A DNA stretch of 14,355 nucleotides from an uncultured Alphaproteobacteria bacterium (lineage in GTDB: Bacteria; Pseudomonadota; Alphaproteobacteria; CAKMZR01): assembly GCA_929200455.1 (NCBI GenBank), contig CAKMZR010000024.1, positions 1-14,355 of the forward strand. The letters are read 5' to 3'. The notes beneath the pieces are model-generated. The model did not search any database. It was not told where the DNA came from and saw only the letters and a program-made list of their open reading frames with translations. Made by a program: the position numbers and the translations under genes. Below, piece after piece: positions 7,050-14,355 of this stretch (its first letter is position 1; every line of letters starts with the position of its first letter).

Positions 7050-8894
7050 TTATCGTCTTTCAAAGAGGGACTCGAGGTCTTTGAGTTTGAGGGTGACAAA
7101 GGAGGGTCTTCCGTGATTGCATTGACTTGCGAGGGGAGACTGTTCGATATTTCTGAGGAGAGCATTCATTTCGGAGAGAGTCAAGGGAGTATATCCTCTG
7201 AGGGCTTGATGGCAAGCGGCTTTAGAGAGTACGCGAAAGATGTGTTCTTTGATGATTTCTTCTGTGGCGGAGGCGTCCTCACTGAGGGCATCGATGACAT
7301 CGAGAATGATGCGTTCAGGGATGGTGTCTTTGAGTATGGATGGGGCGGCAGAGATTCGGATGCGGTCTTCTTTGTGGGGAGTGATGGAGAATCCGAATTG
7401 TTCCCATAGGGATTGATGTTTTATGATGAGGGCGACATTTTCTGGAGATTCGCAGGGAACGGATCGGGGGACGAGGGACATTTGTGAGGGGAGTGGTGCG
7501 GATTGTGCGAGTTGATTTTTGAGTTGTTCGTATAGGATTCGTTCGTGAGCGGCATGTTGGTCGACGATGACGAGGCTATCTTGAGTTTCTGCGATGATGT
7601 AGTTTCCCATGATTTGCGAGCGTGCTTCGCCGAGGGGCCCGCTTTTGGGCAAGAGTTCTATTTCTTCTTCTATGGGGGCTTGTGGGGGAGAGTTTTGCGG
7701 AGGAGGATTTTTTTGGTTTATGAGGTTTTCGTGGAAGGCTTGGGTGAAGGAGGGAGAGGTATTTTTGGAGGGGTATGATGATGATTGTCGGGTATGGGTT
7801 TGGGGAGGTTTTGCTGCATGAACGAACTGTGATGCGAGATGGGATGAGGTTGCGGTGGGAGTATCTCTGAGGAGATTTTTGATGGCGTGGCGAATAATAT
7901 TTTTGGTTTCGACGGGTTGTCGCAGACGTATTTCTGTTTTTGAGGGATGGGCGTTGACGTCGATGTAGAGGGGGTCGATGGTGAAGAAGAGTACGGCGTG
8001 AGGGTATCGTCCTCTGGGGAGGGTATCGCCGTAGGCACTACGGATGACGGCGTTGAGGACTTTGTCTTTGACGATGCGGTTATTGATGAAGATGTGGAGG
8101 GTATTGGCATAAGATGAGTTGAAGGTGGGAAATCCGAGTCGACCTTTGATGGAGAGGGGGAAGCTGTCATGAGAGAAATCGACGTCGAACGCGTTATCGA
8201 TGAAGTTATCGCCGATGATTTGGGAGATGCGAGTTCCGAGGGGGTCGTGATGTTCCGGGGGGTATGAGGGGAGGTCGAAACGTTTTTTTCCGTCGACGAA
8301 GAGGGTGAAGGCGGTGGGTAGGGATGAGAGTGCGAGGTCTTTGAAGACGGCGATGACGGACTTGGTTTCAACGGTTACGGATCGCAGGAAAGTTTTTCGG
8401 GCTGGGATATTGTGGAAGAGGTTTTGGACGGTAATTTTTGTGCCGTGAGGTGTGAAGTGTTTGATGGGTTGAGGTTTTGAGGGTTGTTCATTTTGGAAGG
8501 AGACGCTCCAAGAATTTTCGCTTTGCTCTGTCCGAGAAGCGATGGAAGTTTCGGAGACGGCGATGATGCTGGCGAGGGCTTCGCCTCTAAAGCCGAAGCT
8601 ATTGATGTGTGCGAGGTTATTGTCGGGGAGTTTGGAAGTGGCGTGACGTTTGGCGGCAAGAGGTATGGATTGAGGTTCTATGCCGTGTCCGTTGTCGGTG
8701 ACGGAGATGAGTTCTGTTCCCCCATTTTGGATGTGGATAATGATTTGTGAGGCGAGTGCGTCGAGGGCATTTTCGACGAGTTCTTTGACGACGGAAGCGG
8801 GTTTTTCGACGACTTCGCCAGCGGCGATGAGGTTGACGGTATGGGAGGAGAGTTCTTTGATGACGGGAAGTTGTGTAGGTAACGGGTTGTTCAT
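7050..8894 (-). CDS. mutL: DNA mismatch repair protein MutL (endonuclease-type)
   Basis: The product has 614 residues. The GHKL ATPase half is intact: Glu38 and Asn42 in VVKELVENALDA, the TDNGHGI loop (about 66-72), HATSKL (84-89), GFRGEALASI (101-110), NIPARKTFL, and VNAHPSKTEIR. A Ser/Pro/Gln-rich linker joins it to the C-terminal dimerization domain. That domain carries DQHAAHERI at 445-453, ACHQALRG, QCNHGRPSF and a terminal LFERR, the metal-binding nuclease motifs of MutL proteins in bacteria without MutH. The product should therefore nick DNA during mismatch repair. The start is the ATG at 8894, five bases after moeA; the longer in-frame extension reads through moeA as low-complexity sequence and is rejected. 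It ends three bases before the reductase gene. Confidence 0.95.
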   Translation of the reverse strand: MNNPLPTQLPVIKELSSHTVNLIAAGEVVEKPASVVKELVENALDALASQIIIHIQNGGTELISVTDNGHGIEPQSIPLAAKRHATSKLPDNNLAHINSFGFRGEALASIIAVSETSIASRTEQSENSWSVSFQNEQPSKPQPIKHFTPHGTKITVQNLFHNIPARKTFLRSVTVETKSVIAVFKDLALSSLPTAFTLFVDGKKRFDLPSYPPEHHDPLGTRISQIIGDNFIDNAFDVDFSHDSFPLSIKGRLGFPTFNSSYANTLHIFINNRIVKDKVLNAVIRSAYGDTLPRGRYPHAVLFFTIDPLYIDVNAHPSKTEIRLRQPVETKNIIRHAIKNLLRDTPTATSSHLASQFVHAAKPPQTHTRQSSSYPSKNTSPSFTQAFHENLINQKNPPPQNSPPQAPIEEEIELLPKSGPLGEARSQIMGNYIIAETQDSLVIVDQHAAHERILYEQLKNQLAQSAPLPSQMSLVPRSVPCESPENVALIIKHQSLWEQFGFSITPHKEDRIRISAAPSILKDTIPERIILDVIDALSEDASATEEIIKEHIFRVLSKAACHQALRGYTPLTLSEMNALLRNIEQSPLASQCNHGRPSFVTLKLKDLESLFERR

Positions 8895-8899
8895 GAAGA

Positions 8900-10165
8900 C
8901 TAGAGGAAGGAGTGAGGTGGGAGGAGTATGGGGACGTTTTCGTTTATGGAGAGGGGGTGAGCGTGGGCTTTTCTGAAGACGAGGATTTGGGCGTGTGCGG
9001 TGGGAAGGTTGAGTCCACTCTCTTGTCGAGGAAGGATGGAGACGGCTGGGAGTCGATGGTGTTCTGATTCTTTGGTTTCGGCAAGATTCGCGGTATTTGA
9101 GAAGGTGGCCCGCAGGAAGACGTCGGTGTGTGATCCTTGGGGTAGAGGGGAGAGGGAGACTGCACTTTGGAGGGAGAGTTGGGGAGATGTTTTGAGTCCT
9201 GAGAGGGCACGGATGATGTCTGCGAGGTATATCCACGAGCCGACCATGCATGAAGCGGGATTTCCGGGAAGTCCAAGTACGGGAATATTGTGGTTATTGA
9301 GAGCGAAGAAGGTGGGTCTTCCGGGTCTTGTATTGACGCGTTGGAAGAGCAAGCGAGCATTGAGTTCAGCGAGAGCGGGTTTGACGAGGTCGTAATTGCC
9401 GACGGAAGCCCCTCCGATGGTGACGATGAGGTCGGAAGTTTCGAGGGCGTGTGCGAGGGTATTGATGAGGAGGCTTTTGTTGTCGACGAGGGGAGGGAGG
9501 GAGAGGACCTTGCCGCCGAGGAGGTCGACGAGGGAGGCGAGAGCAAAGGCGTTGGAGGCGTAAATTTGCCCTTGTTTGAGGGGTTTTCCGGGAAGGATAA
9601 GTTCGGAACCTGTGGATATGAGGGTGACGCGAGGAGATTTGCTGACGGCAATCTGTTCATAGCCGAGGGATGCGGCAAGGGAGACATCGCGAGCAGAAAT
9701 TCTGCGAGTCTGTGAGAGTACGGTTTGATTTTTCTGGAAGTCGCTTCCTGCGGCGAGGATGAAGTCTAGGGGTTTTGGTTTTTGCTTGTGGTCTGGGGCT
9801 ATGGAGATTGTGGTATTGTGGAGGGAGATAAGTTCTTGAGGGATGACGGCGTCTGTGTATTGGGGGAGTTGGGAACCTGTGAAGACGCGGATGGCATTTC
9901 CGGAGGAGAGATCGGCGTCGTAGGTGGTGCCTGCAGGAATTTCGCCGATGACACTCCAGGAGTCGCATTGGAGTCCGGAGACGGCATATCCATCCATGGT
10001 GGAAAGATTTTTTTCTGGTGAGGTGAAGGGGGCGATGAGGTCTTCACGCAAGACGCGACCGGTAGCCTTTTCGAGGGGGACTTTCTCGATTTGTGTGGGG
10101 ACGAGATGAGAAAGTATGAGGGTACGAGCCTCGATGAGGGAGAGGGGATTATGAAGACCAGTCAC
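8900..10165 (-). CDS. moeA: Molybdopterin molybdenumtransferase
   Basis: The product has 421 residues from the GTG at 10165, close to the usual MoeA length. MoeA inserts molybdate into adenylylated molybdopterin, the last step of basic Moco synthesis. Motifs with this start are LSTMDGYAV with Asp58, GEIPAG (74-79), RVFTGSQLP then DAVIPQE (93-111), ISTGSELI with Glu188, the MoCF-fold signature TIGGASVGNYDLVK (249-262), NTRPGRPTFFAL (278-289) and VLGLPGNPASC (296-306). The GTG is preferred because AGGAGG stands eight bases upstream and the product then begins at the family's normal N-terminus. An ATG at 10201 would add 12 residues and a 53-base overlap with moaC. It ends five bases before mutL. 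Confidence 0.93.
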   Translation of the reverse strand: MTGLHNPLSLIEARTLILSHLVPTQIEKVPLEKATGRVLREDLIAPFTSPEKNLSTMDGYAVSGLQCDSWSVIGEIPAGTTYDADLSSGNAIRVFTGSQLPQYTDAVIPQELISLHNTTISIAPDHKQKPKPLDFILAAGSDFQKNQTVLSQTRRISARDVSLAASLGYEQIAVSKSPRVTLISTGSELILPGKPLKQGQIYASNAFALASLVDLLGGKVLSLPPLVDNKSLLINTLAHALETSDLIVTIGGASVGNYDLVKPALAELNARLLFQRVNTRPGRPTFFALNNHNIPVLGLPGNPASCMVGSWIYLADIIRALSGLKTSPQLSLQSAVSLSPLPQGSHTDVFLRATFSNTANLAETKESEHHRLPAVSILPRQESGLNLPTAHAQILVFRKAHAHPLSINENVPILLPPHSFL

Positions 10166-10616
10166 CGCTTTTGCCTCCTGACTTGCTAAGGAGTCGGACA
10201 TTGTGGATGGTGATAGATTTGTCGAGAGCTTTTGCCATATCGTAGAGGGTGAGGGCAGTGATGCTTGCGGCGACCATGGCTTCCATTTCGACGCCGGTTC
10301 GTCCATTGAGGGTTACGGTGGCCCGGGCGACAAGGAGGTTGTTGTTGAGGGGTGTTATGGAGACATCTACGGATTCTGGGGAGATTCCGTGACAAAGAGG
10401 GATGAGTTCGGAAGTTTTTTTTGCGGCTTGGATTCCGGCGATTCTTGCGGTGGCAAGAGCCTCACCTTTGGGCCCACCTTGGAGGATTTGCTCACGTATG
10501 AGTGGTTCCATGGCAACGGAAGCTTCGGCAACGGCGGTGCGTAGAGTGATGGGTTTCGAGGAGACATCGACCATGGTGGCTTCGCCGGAGTCCTTGATGT
10601 GGGTAAGAGGAGTCAT
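10149..10616 (-). CDS. moaC: Cyclic pyranopterin monophosphate synthase
   Basis: The product has 155 residues. MoaC acts after MoaA in molybdenum cofactor synthesis, converting 3',8-cyclo-dihydro-GTP to cyclic pyranopterin monophosphate. Motifs are MVDVSSKP (15-22), KGEALATARIAGIQAAKKT (50-68), LIPLCH with His76, TGVEMEAM (107-114), LTLYDMAKALDK with the catalytic Asp126/Lys129 pair, and the closing LLSKSGGKSGDW. The start is the ATG at 10616, overlapping the trpC stop as ATGA. A further upstream in-frame ATG would place 27 non-homologous residues inside trpC and is rejected. The 3' end overlaps moeA. Confidence 0.96.
   Translation of the reverse strand: MTPLTHIKDSGEATMVDVSSKPITLRTAVAEASVAMEPLIREQILQGGPKGEALATARIAGIQAAKKTSELIPLCHGISPESVDVSITPLNNNLLVARATVTLNGRTGVEMEAMVAASITALTLYDMAKALDKSITIHNVRLLSKSGGKSGDWSS
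10174..10179 (-). promoter_or_regulatory. Strong Shine-Dalgarno site for moeA
   Basis: AGGAGG on the minus strand, eight bases before the GTG at 10165. It lies inside the moaC reading frame, where it encodes part of the conserved Ser-Gly-Gly of the MoaC C-terminus, so coding constraint and ribosome binding coincide. It is the best such site I see in the window, and it decides the moeA start. Confidence 0.65.
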
Positions 10617-11413
10617 GATGAGATTTCTTTGAGGAGAGAGGAGAGGGTATTTCCGGGTGAGGGGGTTTTCATGAAGAGGGTTCCGATGAGGAAGCATGAG
10701 ATTCCGGCATTGATGTAGGGTTGGATATCGGAAGGAGAATTGAAGCCGCTTTCGGCGATGATGAGGGTGTTTTCGGGGAGGTTTTGGGCAAGGGAGAGGG
10801 CGTTATGGGTTTCGATGGAGAGGGTATCAAGGTTTCTGTTGTTGATGCCGACGAGGCTGCTTTTCATGGAAAGGGCACGCTCGAGTTCTTGGGGGTTATG
10901 GACTTCGACGAGGACATCAAGGTTGAGCTCGTGTGCGTGACTTTCAAGTTCATGAGCAAGAGTGTCATCAAGGATGGAGAGGATGAGGAGAATGGCATCA
11001 GCTCCGATAGATTTGCTCTGGTCGACTTGGTAGTGGTCAAAGATAAAGTCTTTTCTCATGAGGGGGATAGAGGTAACACCTTTTATTTTTGTGAGGTGTT
11101 GAGGATGGCCTCCGAACCAATCACGCTCGCAAAGTACGGAGAGGCAAGCAGCACCATTTTTTTGGTAATCTTCAGCAATGTCTGAGGGCATGAAAGGATC
11201 GCGTAGAAGTCCTTGGGAGGGGGATTGTTTTTTGATTTCAGCGATGATGGCGGGTATTTTTTGGTTATGGAGATCGCGGAGGGTTTGGGCGAAGGGTCGA
11301 GAGGGTGGAAGGGTGTTTAGGTTTGCAAGGAGTTCGTGGTGAGGGTATTCTTTTTTGTCTTCTTCAAGTCGGGTACGACAGTCTTTGAGGATGGAGGAGA
11401 GAGTCTGTGTCAT
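10613..11413 (-). CDS. trpC: Indole-3-glycerol phosphate synthase
   Basis: This monofunctional TrpC of 266 residues is not fused to TrpF. It closes the ring of carboxyphenylamino-deoxyribulose phosphate to give indole-3-glycerol phosphate. Catalytic and substrate motifs occur in the expected order: AEIKKQSPS with Glu59 and Lys61, SVLCERDWFGG (92-102), PLMRKDFIFD with Lys121, Glu170 in VEVHNP, GINNRNL with Asn191, and IAESGF with Glu221. It sits between trpD and moaC, with ATGA overlaps at both ends. The arrangement trpGDC followed by moaC-moeA is common in alphaproteobacteria. Nothing looks degraded. Confidence 0.96.
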   Translation of the reverse strand: MTQTLSSILKDCRTRLEEDKKEYPHHELLANLNTLPPSRPFAQTLRDLHNQKIPAIIAEIKKQSPSQGLLRDPFMPSDIAEDYQKNGAACLSVLCERDWFGGHPQHLTKIKGVTSIPLMRKDFIFDHYQVDQSKSIGADAILLILSILDDTLAHELESHAHELNLDVLVEVHNPQELERALSMKSSLVGINNRNLDTLSIETHNALSLAQNLPENTLIIAESGFNSPSDIQPYINAGISCFLIGTLFMKTPSPGNTLSSLLKEISS

Positions 11414-12444
11414 GATGAGGAGATGGCGTTGAGGGTGTTGGCGGCTTTTTTGTTGATGAGGGCATTGGCGGCGGTGAGGCTTCCTTCTCGGAGCGATGCG
11501 ACTTTTCCTGCGACGAGGAGAGCAGCAGAAGCAGTCATGATGACGCTGTCATAGTAGAGTGTATTTTTTTCTTTTCCTGAGAGCAGTCCTTTGATTTTGG
11601 AGGCGTTGTATTCTGCGTCTCCGCCTTTGATGCCGTCGATGGAGTCGTGGGGGCGGAATCCTGCATCTTCTGGTGAGAATTCGTAGGGTGAGATTTTTCC
11701 GTTTTTGACGAGGTATCCGCTATTGGTTCCATGTGCGAGTATTTCGTCGGCACCGGAAGAGTTTCCGACGACGAGAGCGGATTCTACGTGGTTTTGGAGG
11801 GCGGATGCCATGAGTTTTTGTCGTTTATCCCCGACGGCCCCGATGATCATGAAGGGAGTCTGGGCGGGATTGCAGAGGGGGCCGAGGATATTGAAGATGG
11901 AGGGAAGTTTGAGGGCTTGCCGCACGGGAGAGACATGTTTCATGGCGGGGGGGAATTGTGGGGCGAACATGAAGCCGAATTTGTGTTTAGAGATGGAGGC
12001 GGCGGTGTGTTCTGGAGAGAAGTTTGTGATTCCGAGGGCTTCGAGGACGTCTGCGGCTCCTGACTGAGAGGACACGGCACGGTTTCCGTGCTTTGCGACG
12101 GGAATGTCGCAAGCGGCGACAAGGAGTGCGGCGGTTGTGGAGATATTGAGTGTTTGGAGGTTATCGCCGCCTGTGCCGACAATGTCGAGTGATTTTTTTT
12201 TGATTTGAGGTGGGATTTCGAGGGGTGTCATGTGAGAGATCATGGCACTTCGTGCGGCTGTGACGTGGTGGGTTTGTTCGCCGGCGGTGGCAAGAGCGGC
12301 AAGGAAAGCGGCGAGTTGGATGTGGGGTGCTCCGCTGAGGATGAGGTCGAAGACTTTTTCTATGGTGTTTTCGTCGACGGGTTCCTGTTGCATGAGGGCG
12401 AGGGTGGTTTGTTGGATGAGAGGAGAGAAGTCGGGGTTGTTCAT
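11410..12444 (-). CDS. trpD: Anthranilate phosphoribosyltransferase
   Basis: The product has 344 residues, typical for bacterial TrpD. It transfers the phosphoribosyl group of PRPP to anthranilate, the second step of the tryptophan branch. Visible motifs are the PRPP-binding loop GTGGD (90-94), NIST at about 100-103, KHGNRAVSSQSGAADVLEALG at 118-138, Arg175 in the anthranilate-binding stretch SPVRQALKLPSIFNILGPL, and the acidic Mg-binding pair Asp233-Glu234. All look catalytically competent. The gene starts with ATG overlapping the trpG stop (ATGA) and ends overlapping the trpC start (ATGA), which suggests coupled translation. No Shine-Dalgarno sequence is evident. Confidence 0.96.
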   Translation of the reverse strand: MNNPDFSPLIQQTTLALMQQEPVDENTIEKVFDLILSGAPHIQLAAFLAALATAGEQTHHVTAARSAMISHMTPLEIPPQIKKKSLDIVGTGGDNLQTLNISTTAALLVAACDIPVAKHGNRAVSSQSGAADVLEALGITNFSPEHTAASISKHKFGFMFAPQFPPAMKHVSPVRQALKLPSIFNILGPLCNPAQTPFMIIGAVGDKRQKLMASALQNHVESALVVGNSSGADEILAHGTNSGYLVKNGKISPYEFSPEDAGFRPHDSIDGIKGGDAEYNASKIKGLLSGKEKNTLYYDSVIMTASAALLVAGKVASLREGSLTAANALINKKAANTLNAISSS

Positions 12445-13049
12445 GCGTTTTCCTTTTTGAGCAGAGAGAAGGGGATATTATGGAGGGAGAGGAAGTTTGC
12501 GATGATTTGGATTCCTGAGGGTGAGGCGATACTTTCTGGGTGGAATTGCACGCCAGCGAGGGGGAGTTCTTCATGGGCGAGGGCCATGATGGACTGGTCA
12601 CCTTGGCTTGTGGCGATGACGCTGAGATTTTTGGGAAGGGATGGGGCATCGACGATGAGGCTATGGTATCGCGTGGCGGGAAAGGGGGATTCTATGTGTG
12701 AGAAGAGGGGGTGTTGTGTATGTTCTATGTGAGAGATTTTGCCGTGCATGGGAACGGGAGCGTGTACGATGCGGGCCCCGAAAGCGGCACCGATGGCTTG
12801 CATACCGAGACAGACTCCGAATATGGGGATTCCGTGTGATTGGGCAAGGGAGATGGAGAGTGGGGTGATGCCGCTATTTTCTGGACGTCCGGGCCCGGGT
12901 GAGATGAAGATGGCACGAGGTTTGAAGTTGATGATTTTGTCGTGTGAGATTTGATTATTTCGCACGACTTTTACCTCTTGATTGAGGGAGAAGAGGGTAT
13001 GTGCGAGGTTATAGGTGAAGCTGTCAAAATTGTCGATGAGGAGGATCAT
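12441..13049 (-). CDS. trpG: Anthranilate synthase component II, glutamine amidotransferase
   Basis: The product has 202 residues, the normal length for TrpG/PabA. It supplies ammonia from glutamine to the chorismate-using subunit TrpE (or PabB). Class I amidotransferase features are intact: N-terminus MILLIDNFDSFTYN, oxyanion-hole region SPGPGRP (50-56), nucleophile Cys80 in GVCLGMQ, and the His170/Glu172 pair in FHPES. The start is the ATG at 13049, which overlaps the flippase TGA as ATGA. A longer in-frame reading upstream is basic, low-complexity shadow sequence and is rejected. The stop overlaps trpD by four bases. Location before trpD-trpC favours tryptophan synthesis, but trpE is not in the window, so dual service to folate synthesis (PabA) is possible. 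Confidence 0.95.
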   Translation of the reverse strand: MILLIDNFDSFTYNLAHTLFSLNQEVKVVRNNQISHDKIINFKPRAIFISPGPGRPENSGITPLSISLAQSHGIPIFGVCLGMQAIGAAFGARIVHAPVPMHGKISHIEHTQHPLFSHIESPFPATRYHSLIVDAPSLPKNLSVIATSQGDQSIMALAHEELPLAGVQFHPESIASPSGIQIIANFLSLHNIPFSLLKKENA

Positions 13050-14023
13050 GGTGATTGATTTTTTGAGAGGCTGTAGAGATTTAGGGGAGATACGAGGGCC
13101 CCACAGACGAGTCCTTGTAGGAGTTGGGCGGCACCGAGTATGAGGGCGATGACGAGAGCTTGTGGTTCGGATGTTCCGATGTAGGGAGCGATGAGAACGA
13201 ATCCCGTTTCTCGCACGCCCCATCCAGCGACGCTAATAGGAAGATACGCGATAACGAGAATGGTTGCAACAGCGGTGAGGAGGCTGAGGGGTTGTAGGTT
13301 CCACCCAGCGAAGAAGATGACGGTGAGGGGAATGGAGCAAGCGAGGATTTGCACGACGAGTGCACAAAGGAAGCAGAGGAAGACGAGGAGGGGATGTTTT
13401 GAGAAGATGTGGAGTCCGAAGAAGGTTTGGTACAGGAGTTTTGAGATTGGATTTTTGTGTTGAGAGAAGAGGGGGAAGAGGTGGTGTGAGAAGATGATGA
13501 GGAGGAGGGAGGTGGTGATGGAAGCGAGGAAGGTGAAGATGATGGGCGTTGAGAGATGGGAGAAGGAGGTGGCGATGGGGGATTGGGGGTAGAGTAAGAT
13601 TTCGAGGAGGAAGGCGGAGACGGCGATGGAGAAGAGGGCTGCGAAGGCGAAGGCTCTATCGAAAAGGAGGGTGACGAGGGTATTGGAGAGTGGGGCTTTA
13701 TGTGAGGTGAGGTGAACGATGCGAGCGGCGTCGCCACCTACGGGTAGCGTTTGGCTAAAGATCATGCCGATGAAGATATTGATGACGAGGTGAATTTTTG
13801 TGATGTGGGGTATGAGGATGGAGGCCATGAGTATCCAGCGAGTGATATGAGCGATAGTCATGCCGAAGAGTATGATGATGATGGGCATGATCCATTGAAC
13901 TCCGATGAGGGAGAAGGTTTCCATGAGTTTATGGAGGGGAAATTTTGAGACGATGAAGCCGACGAGGGATAGGCTGACGACGAAGGTGAAGAGGGAGAGT
14001 AGGGATCGCCGAGAGAGTGTCAT
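13046..14023 (-). CDS. Flippase-like integral membrane protein (LPG synthase TM-domain family)
   Basis: This 325-residue polytopic membrane protein belongs to the lysylphosphatidylglycerol-synthase TM / UPF0104 flippase-like family. Hydrophobic segments lie near residues 8-26, 46-70, 80-92, 115-145, 160-180, 212-240, 245-265 and 287-312. Family hallmarks are LPVGGDAAR (about 93-101), DR (122-123) and SVAGWGVRE (about 264-272). Stand-alone members lack the soluble synthase domain, as here, and are thought to move lipids or lipid-linked intermediates across the membrane. The ATG is one base after the GT9 stop. Its TGA stop overlaps the trpG start as ATGA. Pairing with a GT9 enzyme suggests a cell-envelope role, which is inference. 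No substrate can be read from the sequence. Confidence 0.82.
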   Translation of the reverse strand: MTLSRRSLLSLFTFVVSLSLVGFIVSKFPLHKLMETFSLIGVQWIMPIIIILFGMTIAHITRWILMASILIPHITKIHLVINIFIGMIFSQTLPVGGDAARIVHLTSHKAPLSNTLVTLLFDRAFAFAALFSIAVSAFLLEILLYPQSPIATSFSHLSTPIIFTFLASITTSLLLIIFSHHLFPLFSQHKNPISKLLYQTFFGLHIFSKHPLLVFLCFLCALVVQILACSIPLTVIFFAGWNLQPLSLLTAVATILVIAYLPISVAGWGVRETGFVLIAPYIGTSEPQALVIALILGAAQLLQGLVCGALVSPLNLYSLSKNQSP

Positions 14024-14024
14024 T

Positions 14025-14355
14025 TTATGAGGATGTAGCGAGGAGGGCTTGAGTCCGTTTGAGGACTTGTTCTGTGGAGATATTTTTCATACAAATGGGG
14101 TCAGAACAGGGAGAAGTTTTTGCGTTGAAGGGGCTGATGCAAGGAGAGCAAGCGAGGAAGAGGGAGATGGCTTCTTGATTTGTGCCGACAGGCCCGAAGA
14201 GCACGGGAGTTTCGGGTCCGAAGAGTACGAGGGTGGGGATAGCGGTAGTGGAGGCGAAATGGGCGGGTCCTGAGTCATTTGTGACGAGGAGGTGACTGAG
14301 GGAATAGAGTGCGATGAGTTCATCGAAAGAGGTTTCTCCTGCGAAGGGTATGACG
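14025..14355 (-). CDS. Glycosyltransferase family 9 (heptosyltransferase-type), C-terminal part
   Basis: Partial gene: the 5' end lies beyond the right edge, and the first complete codon starts at 14354. The 109 visible residues end in a TAA stop. They contain the C-terminal GT9 donor-binding core, LVTNDSGPAHFAS followed by PTLVLFGPETP, the signature of ADP-heptose:LPS heptosyltransferases and related enzymes. A cysteine-rich tail (ACSPC, then SPCSDPICMKNIS) matches the Cys-containing C-terminus seen in many GT9 proteins. The expected role is addition of a sugar, usually heptose, to lipid A-core at the cytoplasmic face of the inner membrane. The next gene starts one base after its stop, so the two are probably cotranscribed. 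Acceptor and donor cannot be told from this fragment. The family call is firm; the substrate is open. Confidence 0.88.
   Translation of the reverse strand, partial: VIPFAGETSFDELIALYSLSHLLVTNDSGPAHFASTTAIPTLVLFGPETPVLFGPVGTNQEAISLFLACSPCISPFNAKTSPCSDPICMKNISTEQVLKRTQALLATSS

Noticed and set aside
8895..9251. N-terminal extension of MutL to 9251
   Set aside because: The extra residues are Arg/Pro/His-rich, lie inside moeA and have no MutL homology. The ATG at 8894 gives the normal N-terminus.
13050..13223. N-terminal extension of TrpG to 13223
   Set aside because: Basic low-complexity residues in the flippase gene. The ATG at 13049 begins the canonical MILLIDNFDS and forms an ATGA overlap.
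1..14355. CRISPR array, insertion sequence, prophage or toxin-antitoxin genes
   Set aside because: No repeat-spacer pattern, transposase, integrase or terminal inverted repeat was seen. The window is filled by housekeeping-type genes with gaps of a few bases.

Overview
The window is a continuous, gene-dense block read entirely from the minus strand, so biological order runs from high to low coordinates. It holds ten complete protein genes, two genes cut by the window ends, and one tRNA-Asp. The gene orders trpG-trpD-trpC-moaC-moeA and (nuoN slot)-birA-coaX, and a MutL with the endonuclease motif, point to an alphaproteobacterium. I cannot name the genus. GC content is roughly 50-58% in the lines I counted by hand, with an extreme excess of G over C on the plus strand, so every coding strand is C/T-rich and G-poor.

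Region 14355-4159, upstream to downstream: the C-terminus of a GT9 (heptosyltransferase-type) glycosyltransferase, a flippase-like membrane protein, trpG, trpD, trpC (tryptophan synthesis), moaC and moeA (molybdenum cofactor), mutL (mismatch repair), a glutathione reductase, and a phosphohexomutase homologue. Neighbours overlap by 4 bases (five ATGA/TTGA-type junctions) or 17 bases, or are 1-5 bases apart. No internal promoter space is visible, and the set looks like one translationally coupled transcript joining unrelated pathways.

Region 4158-1: a 183-base gap, the only sizeable non-coding stretch, leads into tRNA-Asp(GTC). It is followed by two very hydrophobic proteins in the slot where alphaproteobacteria carry nuoM-nuoN, then birA (biotin ligase) and the start of coaX (type III pantothenate kinase).

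The unusual content is a group of open, full-length genes whose signature residues are gone. The phosphohexomutase homologue has lost the phosphoserine loop, the metal loop, the sugar-binding loop and the phosphate-binding loop. The NuoN-like protein has lost its conserved lysines, and its upstream partner is an even more diverged antiporter-like protein. The glutathione reductase has Ser in place of a glycine in its NADPH fingerprint. The trp, moa/moe, mutL, birA and coaX products, by contrast, keep the catalytic motifs I can inspect. Either several pseudoenzymes are being maintained, or selective decay has started in an otherwise intact operon.
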